Positions 28,001 to 36,098 of a stretch of DNA of 64,000 nt are shown in pieces; positions within the stretch are counted from its first letter, which is position 1; every line of letters begins with the position of its first letter. The stretch lies in assembly GCF_965228935.1 (NCBI RefSeq), contig NZ_OZ245846.1, positions 5,394,001 to 5,458,000 of the forward strand. The letters run 5' to 3'. Source of the stretch: Ulvibacterium sp965228935. GTDB taxonomy: Bacteria; Bacteroidota; Bacteroidia; Flavobacteriales; Flavobacteriaceae. The notes under the pieces are model-generated. The model was given only the letters and a program-made list of their open reading frames with translations, made no database searches and had not been told where the DNA came from. The position numbers and the translations under genes are program-made.

Positions 28001-28074
28001 TTGGTCTCCTGGGCGAATCCCAAACAAAACATCCCCAGAAAAATGGGGAGAAAGGCGGTATTTTTTTTCAACAT
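25051..28074 (-). CDS. Large tetratricopeptide-repeat exported protein
   Basis: A 1007-aa protein with a signal peptide (MLKKNTAFLPIFLGMFCLGFA) and then TPR motifs over almost the entire length, for example EARASYWKAESLYLLNRFDDA and FNLAQLYFAKGEKEKALPYY. More than 20 helical hairpins are likely. It is predicted to be periplasmic or outer-membrane-associated. Such long exported TPR solenoids in Bacteroidota often act as scaffolds for envelope machines, which is an inference here. Its stop is 1 bp from the first possible start of the barrel gene downstream: an operon with translational coupling. Confidence 0.9.
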   Translation of the reverse strand: MLKKNTAFLPIFLGMFCLGFAQETKIYTHDKKDYQDALALYNNEQYQAAQTIFAKVKNSTQDLETKANSAYYEANAAVRLNQYGADRLMEDFVEKYPTSTKRNSAFADVAEYYFETGKYPYALKWYKKVDQNALSRNEMDKFNFNYGYSLFSSKKPKEAERYLSKVANSPVYSSQAKYYLGYISYQQDDYETANERFDQITDQEVLEEKLSYYQADMNFKLGKFEEAIALAKKQLPKSNRNEISELNKIIGESYFNLGQYANAIPYLEEYKGKRGKWNNTDYYLLGYCYYKQGDFANAIQQFNKIIGGTNSVSQNAYYHLAECYLNLEKKPEALNAFRNASQMDFSPEIQKDAYLNYARLSYEIGNAYEPVPQVISNYLERYPNDAHTQEMQELLVDSYISSKNFRGAMELLEKNRNFASKTTYQKVAFYLGTELFIDGDYAAAAEIFDKSLNGAEDALFEARASYWKAESLYLLNRFDDALASYLQFKQNPSAKLTEEYEDMDYNLGYAYFKLKDYGNTISSFNAYAQSSPSDTQKLYDTYLRLGDSYFVTSKYWPAIETYNKALALTGPQKDYAAYHKALSYGFIGRGNTKIEELNSFVRRYPNSTLKDDALFELGNTYITSGEEQKGLQSYNRLINEYRGSSLVPQAMMRQGLVHYNANRNDQALGKFKSVVRDYPNTQEAIQAVATAKLIYVDMGRVDEYAAWVENLDFVEVTDSELDNATFESANKQNLEGKKDAAIKGYEKYVKQFPNGLHAVRANFNLAQLYFAKGEKEKALPYYIFVADKGGSEYGEQALTRVCEIYIGEKDYDKALPYLERLENVANIQQNRTFAQSNLMKGYYGQKNYSKTLEYADKVLANGNIDNRIKSDAQIMIARSAMATGNEAKAESAYKGVLKIASGATAAEALYYDAYFKNKSSDYESSNTAVQKLAKDYAAYKEWGGKGLIIMAKNFYALDDAYQATYILDSVIANFSQFPEIVTEAQGELAIIKAKEAQSNSSINTDGN

Positions 28075-28318
28075 AGTGTTCTAACTATTTATCGATAACC
28101 GGATGTTATATACAGTAACGACAAATATCGTTCCTAAGTATATCCTAACCTTCAAAGAAAAAGATTTTTAAAAACGATGTATTCCTTTTCCACGGGAACT
28201 TATTACTTTTATATCAACAAAGGGAGTACCCTATAAAAGTTCCGAGTACGAATTGGGAGAATTAAAGGAACATCCATGTAATCCAATCCCGATCCGATAA
28301 CCCATTAACGCAGACAAA

Positions 28319-29002
28319 ATGCCGGAAACAATCCTGGAATTGAATGAGGCCACTATTTTCCAAAAGGAAATTATGATCTTGACCGAAGTGAACCTGAAGG
28401 TCCATAAAGGGGAATTCGTATACCTTATCGGAAAGACGGGAAGCGGAAAAAGCAGTTTTATGAAGACCCTATATGCCGATATTCCACTTCGACAGGGCGA
28501 TGGAACCATAGTGGGTTACGACCTGAGGTTGCTCAAGGAAAAGGATATCCCCTTTTTACGCAGAAGATTGGGCATCGTTTTCCAGGATTTTAAATTGTTG
28601 CCCGATAGGAATATCAAAAATAATCTACTTTTTGTGCTTAAGGCCACAGGCTGGAAGGATCCGGTAAAAATGGACAAGCAGATCGAAGAGGTCTTGGACA
28701 AGGTGGGTATGAAGACCAAAGGGTTTAAATTTCCACATGAAATTTCAGGAGGGGAACAACAACGCATCGCCATTGCCCGTGCCCTACTCAATGATCCGGA
28801 ACTTATCCTAGCGGACGAACCGACAGGAAACCTGGATCCCCAGACCAGTGTAGAGGTTATGAAGGTGCTGCAGGACATTAACAAATCCGGGCGGACCATA
28901 CTGATGGCCACCCATGATTATGCCTTGATCTTGAAATTTCCGTCAAAAACCCTTAAATGCGATAGCAACCGTGTTTTTGAAGTGGTACAACGGGCGGTTT
29001 AA
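28319..29002 (+). CDS. ftsE: Cell-division ATP-binding protein FtsE
   Basis: A 227-aa ABC ATPase with GKTGSGKSS at 38-46, signature SGGEQQRIAIARALL near 138, and LILADEPTGNLDP, matching the FtsE/LolD/MacB group. The text around DFKLLPDRNIKNNLLFVLKATGW is FtsE-like, so FtsE is the best assignment. FtsEX controls periplasmic cell-wall hydrolases at division. No ftsX is adjacent here, which is usual in flavobacteria. It is divergent from the TPR gene and ends 5 bp before the convergent VOC gene. Confidence 0.85.
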   Translation: MPETILELNEATIFQKEIMILTEVNLKVHKGEFVYLIGKTGSGKSSFMKTLYADIPLRQGDGTIVGYDLRLLKEKDIPFLRRRLGIVFQDFKLLPDRNIKNNLLFVLKATGWKDPVKMDKQIEEVLDKVGMKTKGFKFPHEISGGEQQRIAIARALLNDPELILADEPTGNLDPQTSVEVMKVLQDINKSGRTILMATHDYALILKFPSKTLKCDSNRVFEVVQRAV

Positions 29003-29007
29003 TACAA

Positions 29008-29355
29008 TTATTTATCGGACCAAACAGCCAACTCATTTTCGGATGGGTCGGCGAAATGGAATCTACGACCTCCCGGAAAGGAAAAAATATCTTTTGTGAT
29101 TTTTCCCCCGGCTTCCATAATCCTACTCTTTATAAGATCGAGATTGCTATGGTACAGAACGACCAATGCCCCATTTACAATGGCGGTATCCGTTTTTTCA
29201 AAGCCACCCTCAAGCCCGCTATCTGAAAAAGCCGTATAGGTGGGCCCATAATCCTTAAAAGTCCAGTCAAAAGAGGCCTTGTAGAATTCCTTGGTTTCCT
29301 CTAGGTCTTTCGCTTTGAACTCCACATAATTGATATGACTGTTCTTTGCATCCAT
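29008..29355 (-). CDS. VOC family protein (glyoxalase/bleomycin-resistance fold)
   Basis: The ATG at 29355 gives a 115-aa single VOC protein beginning MDAKNSHINYVEFKAKDLEE; an ATG at 29412 would overlap the upstream DUF2165 gene. Motifs FYKASFDWTFKDYGPTYTAF and FPGGRRFHFADPSENELAVW are typical of the paired-beta VOC fold with metal ligands (His and Glu). The substrate cannot be inferred. It is the last gene of the apparent operon hydrolase - DUF2165 - VOC. Confidence 0.87.
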   Translation of the reverse strand: MDAKNSHINYVEFKAKDLEETKEFYKASFDWTFKDYGPTYTAFSDSGLEGGFEKTDTAIVNGALVVLYHSNLDLIKSRIMEAGGKITKDIFSFPGGRRFHFADPSENELAVWSDK

Positions 29356-29392
29356 GTTTGCACTAGTTTTAGTTTTATATGTTTGATTACTG

Positions 29393-29929
29393 CTAATTTG
29401 TAAGTTCTTCATCCTTAAGATGTAAAAGGATAAGGGTCAGCACTATAAATGTCACAATTCTTTCGGCACTACTCAATCCATTCCAAACGGTACTCTGCCA
29501 CATAGCGAACCACTCGCCCCCGATTACCTCAAAACCAAAGAACCAAATGAGTATTCCCACAATAAGTCCGGCAATGGACCATTTCTTGGCAGCATGAAAG
29601 GTGGTGGCATCACTTTTTAGATTTTTGAAAAGAACCCAACTTCCTTTTAAGCAACAAAATGCCATTACTGCTTCCAGGATAATAAGTAAAATATATCCGG
29701 CATGTATCAATATGGGATTATTAATGTCCCGATACTGAATATTGCTATCGGGGAATATGGTATCCATCTTTAGGACATGTTCCACAAAATTATAGTTGGT
29801 GTAATAGTCGGTGGTGTTCCCGATGACGATGATCAAGGCCATAATTCCTATGGCGAATACGGAAGCAGTTTTGGCAATTCGAAGTAACAAAGCTGTTGAA
29901 TACATTTTCAATTTATTGAATGGGTCCAC
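29393..29929 (-). CDS. DUF2165 family integral membrane protein
   Basis: A 178-aa protein with four predicted membrane helices. The DUF2165 signature is clear: GNTTDYYTNYNFVEHVLKMD after the first helix, then GGEWFAMWQSTVWNG between helices three and four. The function of DUF2165 is unknown. A second in-frame ATG at 29905 is an equally good start. It lies 17 bp downstream of the hydrolase stop and 37 bp upstream of the VOC start, suggesting one transcript. Confidence 0.88.
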   Translation of the reverse strand: MDPFNKLKMYSTALLLRIAKTASVFAIGIMALIIVIGNTTDYYTNYNFVEHVLKMDTIFPDSNIQYRDINNPILIHAGYILLIILEAVMAFCCLKGSWVLFKNLKSDATTFHAAKKWSIAGLIVGILIWFFGFEVIGGEWFAMWQSTVWNGLSSAERIVTFIVLTLILLHLKDEELTN

Positions 29930-29946
29930 CTTGGAAATTCTTCCAC

Positions 29947-30855
29947 TTACGGTTCAAGAAAGGCCCAAATACCATCAAATATCGCTGCCAATTCCTCCGC
30001 TGAAAAATTACCGTGTTTTTTACCAGGAACCTTGATGAGACGATTTTTAATTTTTTCATCATCCAGGTGTTTGTGCAAAGCGATGGATTGCCCAATTGCC
30101 ACGTTTACATCGGCATCTCCATGGATACTTAATATAGGCGGGGTATGCTTTGTGATATAATTTATGGGGGAAGTTAAGTCATAATACATGTCCAAATCGC
30201 CTTCCCATTTATCCGAAATCGTTTTGGTATAGGAGGGATCGTCCCAGAACTTAATTGCTTTCCCTACATCTGTTATGCCATACCAATTTATAATTCCTGC
30301 AATTTTTCGATCCTTTGGATTGGATAGGATGTCTTGTCTGGCCCTATCATCCATCATACCGGTCAGCATGGCCATATGGCCTCCTGCGGATTCTCCGGAT
30401 ACATACATACGATCGGGGTCGAACTTGTATTTGGAAGAATTTTCCAAAACCCAATTCACGGCATCGTTGCAATCGTCCAAACAACCGATAAGATCGGTTT
30501 TATCCAATAATCTATAATCTACGTTCACTACACACCAACCTTTTTCCAAATAGGGTAGCAGACCCAAAAATCTTGAAGTCCTTTCCCCCTCTACCCAACC
30601 ACCTCCATGAAAATATATCAGTGTTGGTTTTAATTGCTCCGATAGAATATCCCAAGGTTCTTCTCCCAGTTTTAGAACGGGAACGTGTACATCCAGTTCA
30701 ATATCCAGGGAATCAATCATTTTGTACACAATATTGGGAAACGTAGCAATGTTCTCGTGAATCCTATGGACACCGTTCATCGGATGGCTTTTTCTTTCAC
30801 TACAGGACAACAAAATAAGGAAAGATAAAAATATGAGTCCCTTAAAAAATTTCAT
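29947..30855 (-). CDS. Alpha/beta hydrolase lipoprotein (esterase/BD-FAE type)
   Basis: From the ATG at 30855 (an in-frame ATG exists at 30864) the 302-aa protein starts MKFFKGLIFLSFLILLSC, a lipoprotein signal. The hydrolase domain has the oxyanion HGGG motif in YFHGGGWVEG, the nucleophile elbow GESAGG (catalytic Ser), Asp in SIHGDADVNV and His in KKHGNF, which is a complete triad. It belongs to the Aes/BD-FAE esterase-lipase group that cleaves short-chain esters or acyl-sugars. It is presumably attached to a membrane facing the periplasm. First gene of the operon with DUF2165 and VOC. Confidence 0.88.
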   Translation of the reverse strand: MKFFKGLIFLSFLILLSCSERKSHPMNGVHRIHENIATFPNIVYKMIDSLDIELDVHVPVLKLGEEPWDILSEQLKPTLIYFHGGGWVEGERTSRFLGLLPYLEKGWCVVNVDYRLLDKTDLIGCLDDCNDAVNWVLENSSKYKFDPDRMYVSGESAGGHMAMLTGMMDDRARQDILSNPKDRKIAGIINWYGITDVGKAIKFWDDPSYTKTISDKWEGDLDMYYDLTSPINYITKHTPPILSIHGDADVNVAIGQSIALHKHLDDEKIKNRLIKVPGKKHGNFSAEELAAIFDGIWAFLEP

Positions 30856-31365
30856 ATTAACCAATTATACGGTTTATTTTTACTTAAACCCAAGAATTCG
30901 ACCATGAAACATTGGGCACCGTTTTTAGCAGTAACAGACCAATTAGCAGGATTGGATTTCCGCTTATTACCTATTCTCTACTACAAATGAAAGCATGTTG
31001 TTTAGGATAGGAACACCTTTGAATGAATTTTAACAAAATATTCAAAGTTACTGGACAAAACCCCTTTTTTCCTTTTGACAAAGGTGATTTGCAGCCTAAA
31101 TTGGCATTTAAAGGCCTAAAATGGCTTTCTAAGAGCAGATACTACCTGTATGGTATCTTGAAGTTTTGAAGGGGAGCTTTCCGTAGAAACGCGGAGTTAA
31201 AACCCGGCTTCATCAAATCGCTGTCAACTCCCGCTCCGTAGGGCTTACCGAGGTGTTAAACTCTTCTTAAACCTGTAAGATTATCGGCATTTATACGTCT
31301 TACTGTATGTGTAAAAAGGGACGCCTATTGCGCCCATCACAACAAACAAATAACGAAGTAAAAAA
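30856..31365. other. 510-bp region upstream of the small basic protein gene
   Basis: No credible ORF. Small hairpins are seen: AGATAC/GTATCT at 31137-31158, and GGG-a-CGC/GCGCCC at 31318-31335, the latter 30 nt before the 40-codon gene. The length of this leader suggests regulation or a non-coding RNA, but I cannot name one. Confidence 0.5.
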
Positions 31366-31488
31366 ATGAAACATACAAAGAAGCAACGTAAGGAAAACTA
31401 CAGCGCTACCGAAAGGTCCTTGACCCGACACGAAAGCTGGAGAAATCACCGTAGGCATACCACATTGGCACTGATACGGTTTTCATAA
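31366..31488 (+). CDS. 40-aa highly basic orphan protein
   Basis: A short ORF with ATG at 31366 behind an A-rich leader (GAAGTAAAAAA) and TAA at 31486-31488, followed 8 bp later by a strong intrinsic terminator. The product begins MKHTKKQRKENYSATERSL and ends ALIRFS; it has 4 Lys, 7 Arg and 4 His in 40 residues, so it should bind nucleic acid or the ribosome. I do not recognise the family. The leader-ORF-terminator arrangement argues that it is a real gene; conservation would confirm it. Confidence 0.65.
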   Translation: MKHTKKQRKENYSATERSLTRHESWRNHRRHTTLALIRFS

Positions 31489-31495
31489 GAATCCG

Positions 31496-31524
31496 AAAAG
31501 GGGAGCAAATGCTCCCCTTTTTTT
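31496..31524 (+). terminator. Terminator of the 40-aa gene
   Basis: AAAAGGGGAGC-(4 nt)-GCTCCCCTTTT is an 11-bp stem followed by further T. It could also act for the VOC gene on the opposite strand, which ends at 31550. Confidence 0.9.
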
Positions 31525-31549
31525 ATGTTATCGGTGTTGGCTTTGGTTT

Positions 31550-32014
31550 TTATTCCACGGTGGGTTTTGTAAAGGTAACCAGGTCAATTCCAATACCGTT
31601 CGGGTCAACTATTGCGAAATGCCGGTCTCCCCAAGGTTCGTCCCTTAATTCAATAGCTATGGGCACCCCTTTGCCCTTGATTTTTTTGTATAGTTGGTCT
31701 ACATCGTCCACCTCTATGGTCAGATACATCCCCTTCCCATTAAACGGTCTCTGAAATATGGGTTGTTGAGTGGGATGGTTAGGTTTTAAGAAGCTTAGTT
31801 CCGCCTGTTTGCCGGGGGCATGCAAAAGGAGGTAGAACTCATTTTCAAAGGTTACCCCAAAGTCGAGATTCTTCATGTAAAAATCCTTTGTTTCGACCAA
31901 TTTCTCCGTAATTACTCCCGCGTTTAGTTTCATAGTATTACTGGTTTTGTGTGGTGTTTGCGAAAATCCGGTGGCAACGGCTCCTACAAACAGCAAAGTG
32001 ATTAAAGTTTTCAT
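31550..32014 (-). CDS. Secreted VOC family protein
   Basis: A 154-aa protein with an N-terminal signal peptide (MKTLITLLFVGAVATGFSQ) ahead of a VOC domain: FYMKNLDFGVTFENEFYLLL, then LTIEVDDVDQLYKKIKGKG and WGDRHFAIVDPNGIGIDLV. An exported glyoxalase-fold protein is less common than the cytosolic type. It is possible that translation begins at the internal Met28 (MKLNAGVITEK), giving a cytosolic protein, but the upstream start is convincing. It lies just downstream of the AraC gene on the same strand with a 70-bp gap. Confidence 0.82.
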   Translation of the reverse strand: MKTLITLLFVGAVATGFSQTPHKTSNTMKLNAGVITEKLVETKDFYMKNLDFGVTFENEFYLLLHAPGKQAELSFLKPNHPTQQPIFQRPFNGKGMYLTIEVDDVDQLYKKIKGKGVPIAIELRDEPWGDRHFAIVDPNGIGIDLVTFTKPTVE

Positions 32015-32084
32015 ACGTTGTATTTTTTTGTATCAAACAAAGGTATTGGGGAACCTTCGGGTACCATTGTAAAAATCGGACATA

Positions 32085-32897
32085 TTAGCGAAATGCCCGG
32101 GTCGGGGTTACCCCATAGAAATTCTTGAAATCCTTGATGAAGTGCGATTGGTCATAGAAGCCTACATCATAGAACAACTTGTTCTGGGTGAGGTTTTGTA
32201 GGGAAGGTTTGGCATTAAGGATATTCTGAAAGCGAACTACTTTACTAAAGGTTTTGGGCGTTGTTCCGATATAATGATTAAAAATCCGTCGTAATTGTCT
32301 TGGGCTTACCCCAATATCCAATTTCGACTCCGTTTCAATAGTGCCCCAATTTTTTAAAATAAGATATAAGGCCTTATACAATCGATAATCCTTATCAAAT
32401 TCCACTGTACTAAAAACACTACCCATTATCCGATCCAGATGGACCGCTACCCATTTCAAATCCATCTTTGGGGAAATATGCCGTGCCAGGCTTTGCGCAA
32501 TTTTCGGCAGGACGAGTTCCAAACTTTCGGCTTTATTACTCAGTTCCTGGGCGTTGACCTGAAACAATTGCGGCACCATGGAGGGAAAAAATCGAATGCC
32601 AACATAATCAAAGGAGTTCTCCAGGGGAAATTCGGTGTACTCTTTACAAAAGCCCATGATAAAACTTTCGGAAACATTCTGGTTGTTGAAAAAAATATCG
32701 ATACAACCATCTGCCACCACCCGATAATTGAATTGATGGGCAAGTGGTTCCAAAGTCTTCAACTGCCAGTAACAATAGATAACGTTCCGAAGGGCGGGAT
32801 CGGGTAAAATTTCACGATAGGAAACAATTTTAAACGAAGGGAGAATAGTGGGTTGTACAGGTCTGTACAGTGTTTTTATCGATTCAAATTCTTTCAC
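32085..32897 (-). CDS. AraC-family regulator with DUF6597-like sensor domain
   Basis: A 270-aa regulator. The N-terminal half (LPDPALRNVIYCYWQLKT, about 30-50) is a DUF6597-type ligand-sensing domain. The C-terminal half is an AraC/XylS double helix-turn-helix: LDIGVSPRQLRRIFNHYIGTTP, then FYDVGFYDQSHFIKDFKNFYGVTP with the classical second HTH. It probably controls the downstream VOC gene or the upstream TIM-barrel gene. The effector is unknown. Confidence 0.88.
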   Translation of the reverse strand: MKEFESIKTLYRPVQPTILPSFKIVSYREILPDPALRNVIYCYWQLKTLEPLAHQFNYRVVADGCIDIFFNNQNVSESFIMGFCKEYTEFPLENSFDYVGIRFFPSMVPQLFQVNAQELSNKAESLELVLPKIAQSLARHISPKMDLKWVAVHLDRIMGSVFSTVEFDKDYRLYKALYLILKNWGTIETESKLDIGVSPRQLRRIFNHYIGTTPKTFSKVVRFQNILNAKPSLQNLTQNKLFYDVGFYDQSHFIKDFKNFYGVTPTRAFR

Positions 32898-32985
32898 ACC
32901 CTGATTTCATTTTCAAAAGATACTCGATCCATCTAGATTCTTATACCAAGTTTACTGATTCCGAATAACATCCTAGGAACATCCC

Positions 32986-33846
32986 CTATTTAAAGTTCAT
33001 CCTTCTTAAACCATTTAAATTTGCCTTCAGTACCAGCTCCACATCCTTTTCCGCTACATGGCCTAGTATACCAAAATCCCCCGTATACCCTTTTTCCAAT
33101 AGTAGTTGGATCATTTCTTTTTCATAATCCCCCTCCCCTATGGTAAGAATTTTAGGTCCTTCCTTTCTAAGGCCACTGAGGTTTACATACCAAAGATACG
33201 GTAGTATGGTGTCTATCATCTCCGGGAACGCATCTATTTGGTGGTGGGCATGATGAAAGTTATAGACCAGACCCAGATCCTCGTCCGGCAAGGCCTTGAT
33301 GATTTGTATCTGATTCCTGGGCTCCCCAAACCAATCACCATGATTGTACAGCCCTATCTTACAGCCCAAAGCGGTTGCCCTTTTACTCAAAAAAGCAATC
33401 ATTTCCGTTCCCTTTGCTACCGCTTCGGAATTGGATAAACCTTCAAAAAAATTGGCGGCGAAACTCACCCAAATCTGTCCCTTGTAATCGACTTCCTCGA
33501 TAACTTCAAACACCTTTTCGTTGGAGTCGCTTAACTTTCCCAAAGTGTCCCCTCGAGCATCTATCCACATCCAAACCGATATGACCTTAACCCCCTGCTT
33601 TTTGGCCCATTGTAATTCTTCTGCCATTTGGGCAAGATGTTCCTCTCGCCAATCATAGGCGTATTTTGTGATGCCCATCTTCTTGAGCATGGCTATCCTA
33701 GCCTCTGGAGATCGTTCCAAACGGTCATAGGGAACAATACACCAAGCATATATGTTATCCATACCGATGCCTTGTGCCATTGCTCCGTTTTTGCAAAAAA
33801 CAGTTAGTAAAATCAAAAGTATCAATGCTGGCCCATTCCATTTCAT
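32986..33846 (-). CDS. Secreted TIM-barrel sugar isomerase/epimerase-like protein
   Basis: A 286-aa protein with signal peptide (cut after GAMAQ, near 25). The remainder has the xylose-isomerase-like TIM barrel pattern of sugar phosphate isomerases/epimerases: KYAYDWREEHLAQM, VSVWMWID-type strands (VISVWMWID), IGLYNHGDWFGEP, LGLVYNFHHAHHQID with metal-ligand His, and FGILGHVAEKDVE at the end. Flavobacteria encode many such exported members involved in sugar or inositol breakdown. The substrate is unknown. Confidence 0.83.
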   Translation of the reverse strand: MKWNGPALILLILLTVFCKNGAMAQGIGMDNIYAWCIVPYDRLERSPEARIAMLKKMGITKYAYDWREEHLAQMAEELQWAKKQGVKVISVWMWIDARGDTLGKLSDSNEKVFEVIEEVDYKGQIWVSFAANFFEGLSNSEAVAKGTEMIAFLSKRATALGCKIGLYNHGDWFGEPRNQIQIIKALPDEDLGLVYNFHHAHHQIDAFPEMIDTILPYLWYVNLSGLRKEGPKILTIGEGDYEKEMIQLLLEKGYTGDFGILGHVAEKDVELVLKANLNGLRRMNFK

Positions 33847-33939
33847 ATAACATGTATTTTAGATTTGGTAGAGGACGCACAACTACTATTACCTAATCCC
33901 GGTCCCTACATTTATCCTGTATGCGACGGTGATTTAACA

Positions 33940-34770
33940 TCATATCCATTTCCTGTAGGCCCCACTCTGGAGTGCCAACGTACCTTGTTTCAAATGAGTC
34001 AAAAGGTTTAGTATTTTGGGTTTTGTAGTTTCTCCCATTAAAACATTCAACCCGATTTTAGGCGGACCCAATTTCTTGAGTTTTGCAATAAAGGCCTCAA
34101 AAAAATCGACACCTGCCTTGGTTTGGTCCTGGAAATGGACTTTAGAAAATCCCAAATCGCTCAATATCCGTTCCATATCCTCCGATTTAAAAAGGAAGCT
34201 TTGGCCCCCATTACTTGCCCAAGGCATGGGATAACCTATTTCACCTTCCCTATTCTTAAAAATGTCATAATACAACAAATATCCTCCCGGTTTCAACACC
34301 CTAAAAATTTCAAAATAGAATTTATCCTTATCCGGAATATTCATTTGGACATGTTGCGTCCAAACAACATCAAAAGTTTTTTCCTTAAACGGCAGATCCG
34401 TAGCGTTCCCTTGTACAAAAGTAGTTCTATCGGAAAGCTCCACCAATTTGGATAGTTTAGTGGCCGTTCTGATGTATTCGGCACTCAAATCGATTCCCGT
34501 GCATTTACAATCAAATTCATCGGCTAGCATTCGGCATGGTCCTCCTAGACCACAGCCTACATCCAAAACGCTTGCTCCCTTTAAATCAATGGTACCGGCC
34601 AGTTCTTGGGACACCGCTGCGCCACGTACATGAAACTCATCAACACCGGATAGGTCCGCCCTTGTAATTTTTTCCAAATCAATTCCTTGTTTGGTGAGTC
34701 GATTTAGGATATCCTCATAAAGGTCTTCCCTGAAATAATGATTTTCAATGATTTCGTGTAAATCCACCAT
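33940..34770 (-). CDS. Class I SAM-dependent methyltransferase
   Basis: A 276-aa cytosolic protein. SAM-binding motif I is VLDVGCGLGG at 68-77, the acidic loop CTGIDLSAEY follows, motif II/III TFDVVWTQHVQMNIPDKD and LKPGGYLLYYDIF are clear. The profile resembles the sarcosine/dimethylglycine and MPBQ-type small-molecule methyltransferases (Methyltransf_11). The substrate is unknown. It is flanked by a TIM-barrel gene and a membrane protein gene, on the same strand but with gaps above 90 bp, so operon linkage is doubtful. Confidence 0.9.
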   Translation of the reverse strand: MVDLHEIIENHYFREDLYEDILNRLTKQGIDLEKITRADLSGVDEFHVRGAAVSQELAGTIDLKGASVLDVGCGLGGPCRMLADEFDCKCTGIDLSAEYIRTATKLSKLVELSDRTTFVQGNATDLPFKEKTFDVVWTQHVQMNIPDKDKFYFEIFRVLKPGGYLLYYDIFKNREGEIGYPMPWASNGGQSFLFKSEDMERILSDLGFSKVHFQDQTKAGVDFFEAFIAKLKKLGPPKIGLNVLMGETTKPKILNLLTHLKQGTLALQSGAYRKWI

Positions 34771-34924
34771 ATTTTAATTGTTCCATTTCAAAAGTAACCA
34801 ACGTCTATTATAAAGAGGGCCAATTAAAAATAATACATTTTGATATCCCAAAAAGTAAAATTGTTATGGTCAATATCCCAGTCTTGCCTTTCGGGTTTTT
34901 TAATCGCCTATAATTTGTTATCGA

Positions 34925-35368
34925 TTACTTTTTATCCACCTGGTTAAAGAGTCCAATTCCGGAAAATATAAAACCTAGGGCCAAAATCAACGCCGATACC
35001 GTGTTTACTTCGGGAAAGGCAAAATCAACCGCATAGTCGGCCGCTACTCCTGCCAAAAGTGCAAAAATGGATGCTACCAACAAAGCCCAATAGACCCAGA
35101 CCGTCCTGTTATTTAGCCCTTTCCAAATAGCAATCAGAATCAAAGCATTTAAAGCCGCTACGGATAAATTGGCAAAGAGGCCGATAGAATCCACGGTAGC
35201 CAACATTTCAGGGCTCATGGATTGGATATCCTCTGCACTTAATATAGCGTATAACCCAGGTGGGTGCTCGCCTAGAAAAAGAATATCGATTACGACATAC
35301 AATGAAGGAAAAAAATTTAAACCACTCCAAATACTAAGAACTATCGAACCTATTTTTAATGAATCCAT
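34925..35368 (-). CDS. Four-helix integral membrane protein, unknown
   Basis: The ATG at 35368 (MDSLKIGSIVLSIWSG) starts the first hydrophobic helix; a longer frame to 35458 adds a hydrophilic tail without membrane character. The 147-aa product has four predicted helices with an acidic loop SAEDIQSMSPEMLATVDS after the first. I do not recognise the family. The upstream and downstream intergenic gaps exceed 150 bp, so it is probably monocistronic. Confidence 0.6.
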   Translation of the reverse strand: MDSLKIGSIVLSIWSGLNFFPSLYVVIDILFLGEHPPGLYAILSAEDIQSMSPEMLATVDSIGLFANLSVAALNALILIAIWKGLNNRTVWVYWALLVASIFALLAGVAADYAVDFAFPEVNTVSALILALGFIFSGIGLFNQVDKK

Positions 35369-35573
35369 TATTAATTTATAAAGTGTTAGTTTTTCAAAAG
35401 TGGTATCAAGTTCCCCAAGTAGTATAGTCTGAACTTTTCCATGTTTGTTACAAACCAACCGATAGTAAGGCCCGCCATAAGTTTCTTGTCACTCAGCTTG
35501 TTTTAGATTCCTGATACAGTCCTTGCGCCCATTTCCTACAAGTTGATTTATCCTCTTTAATTTCCTAAAGGAT

Positions 35574-35936
35574 TTATACTTTGGGCAAATCGTCTCTTGG
35601 GCCTGTACCTAACCAAAGAACATTCCCGTCCAGATCTTCAAACTTCATTTCGTACGCCCAGTCGTGGTTCATGGGTTCCTGAATTACTTTTACACCTTTA
35701 TTCATTAATTCCTCGAATACGGTCGCATCCTGTAATCCGATCCAAACCCAGTTGGGATGTGAGGTTTTAATGAGCTCGCTAAGCATAATGCTACACCCAT
35801 CACATGACACCGATCCAACGGCAACCCCTCTCCAATCTTCCTTAAATCCAAGGATGTTGACATAGTAATCGACACTTCTGTTTAGATTCTTTACGGGTAA
35901 GACAGGTATTATATTTTCGATTTTGTTTTTCATCAT
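35574..35936 (-). CDS. VOC family protein (glyoxalase superfamily)
   Basis: A 120-aa single VOC domain: IIPVLPVKNLNRSVDYYVN, ILGFKEDWRG, and VIQEPMNHDWAYEMKFEDLDGNVLWLG with metal-ligand Glu. It resembles bleomycin-resistance-type dimeric members. ATGs at 35936 and 35933 are equivalent. It is divergent from the MarR gene, with the regulator's palindrome 170 bp away, so it may be a second target of that regulator. Confidence 0.87.
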   Translation of the reverse strand: MMKNKIENIIPVLPVKNLNRSVDYYVNILGFKEDWRGVAVGSVSCDGCSIMLSELIKTSHPNWVWIGLQDATVFEELMNKGVKVIQEPMNHDWAYEMKFEDLDGNVLWLGTGPRDDLPKV

Positions 35937-36098
35937 GGTGCTTTTAAATCAACGTATTTGATCGTAACGGTTCATGTAAACGTTGTTTTGATGTTTTACC
36001 AATGTTATCTATAGATTTTAAGTTCATCCCATTGAATCGGGCTACGAAATGGATCCGCTTAAAAATAACACATTTCAAAACAGCCTTAAAGTAAATTA

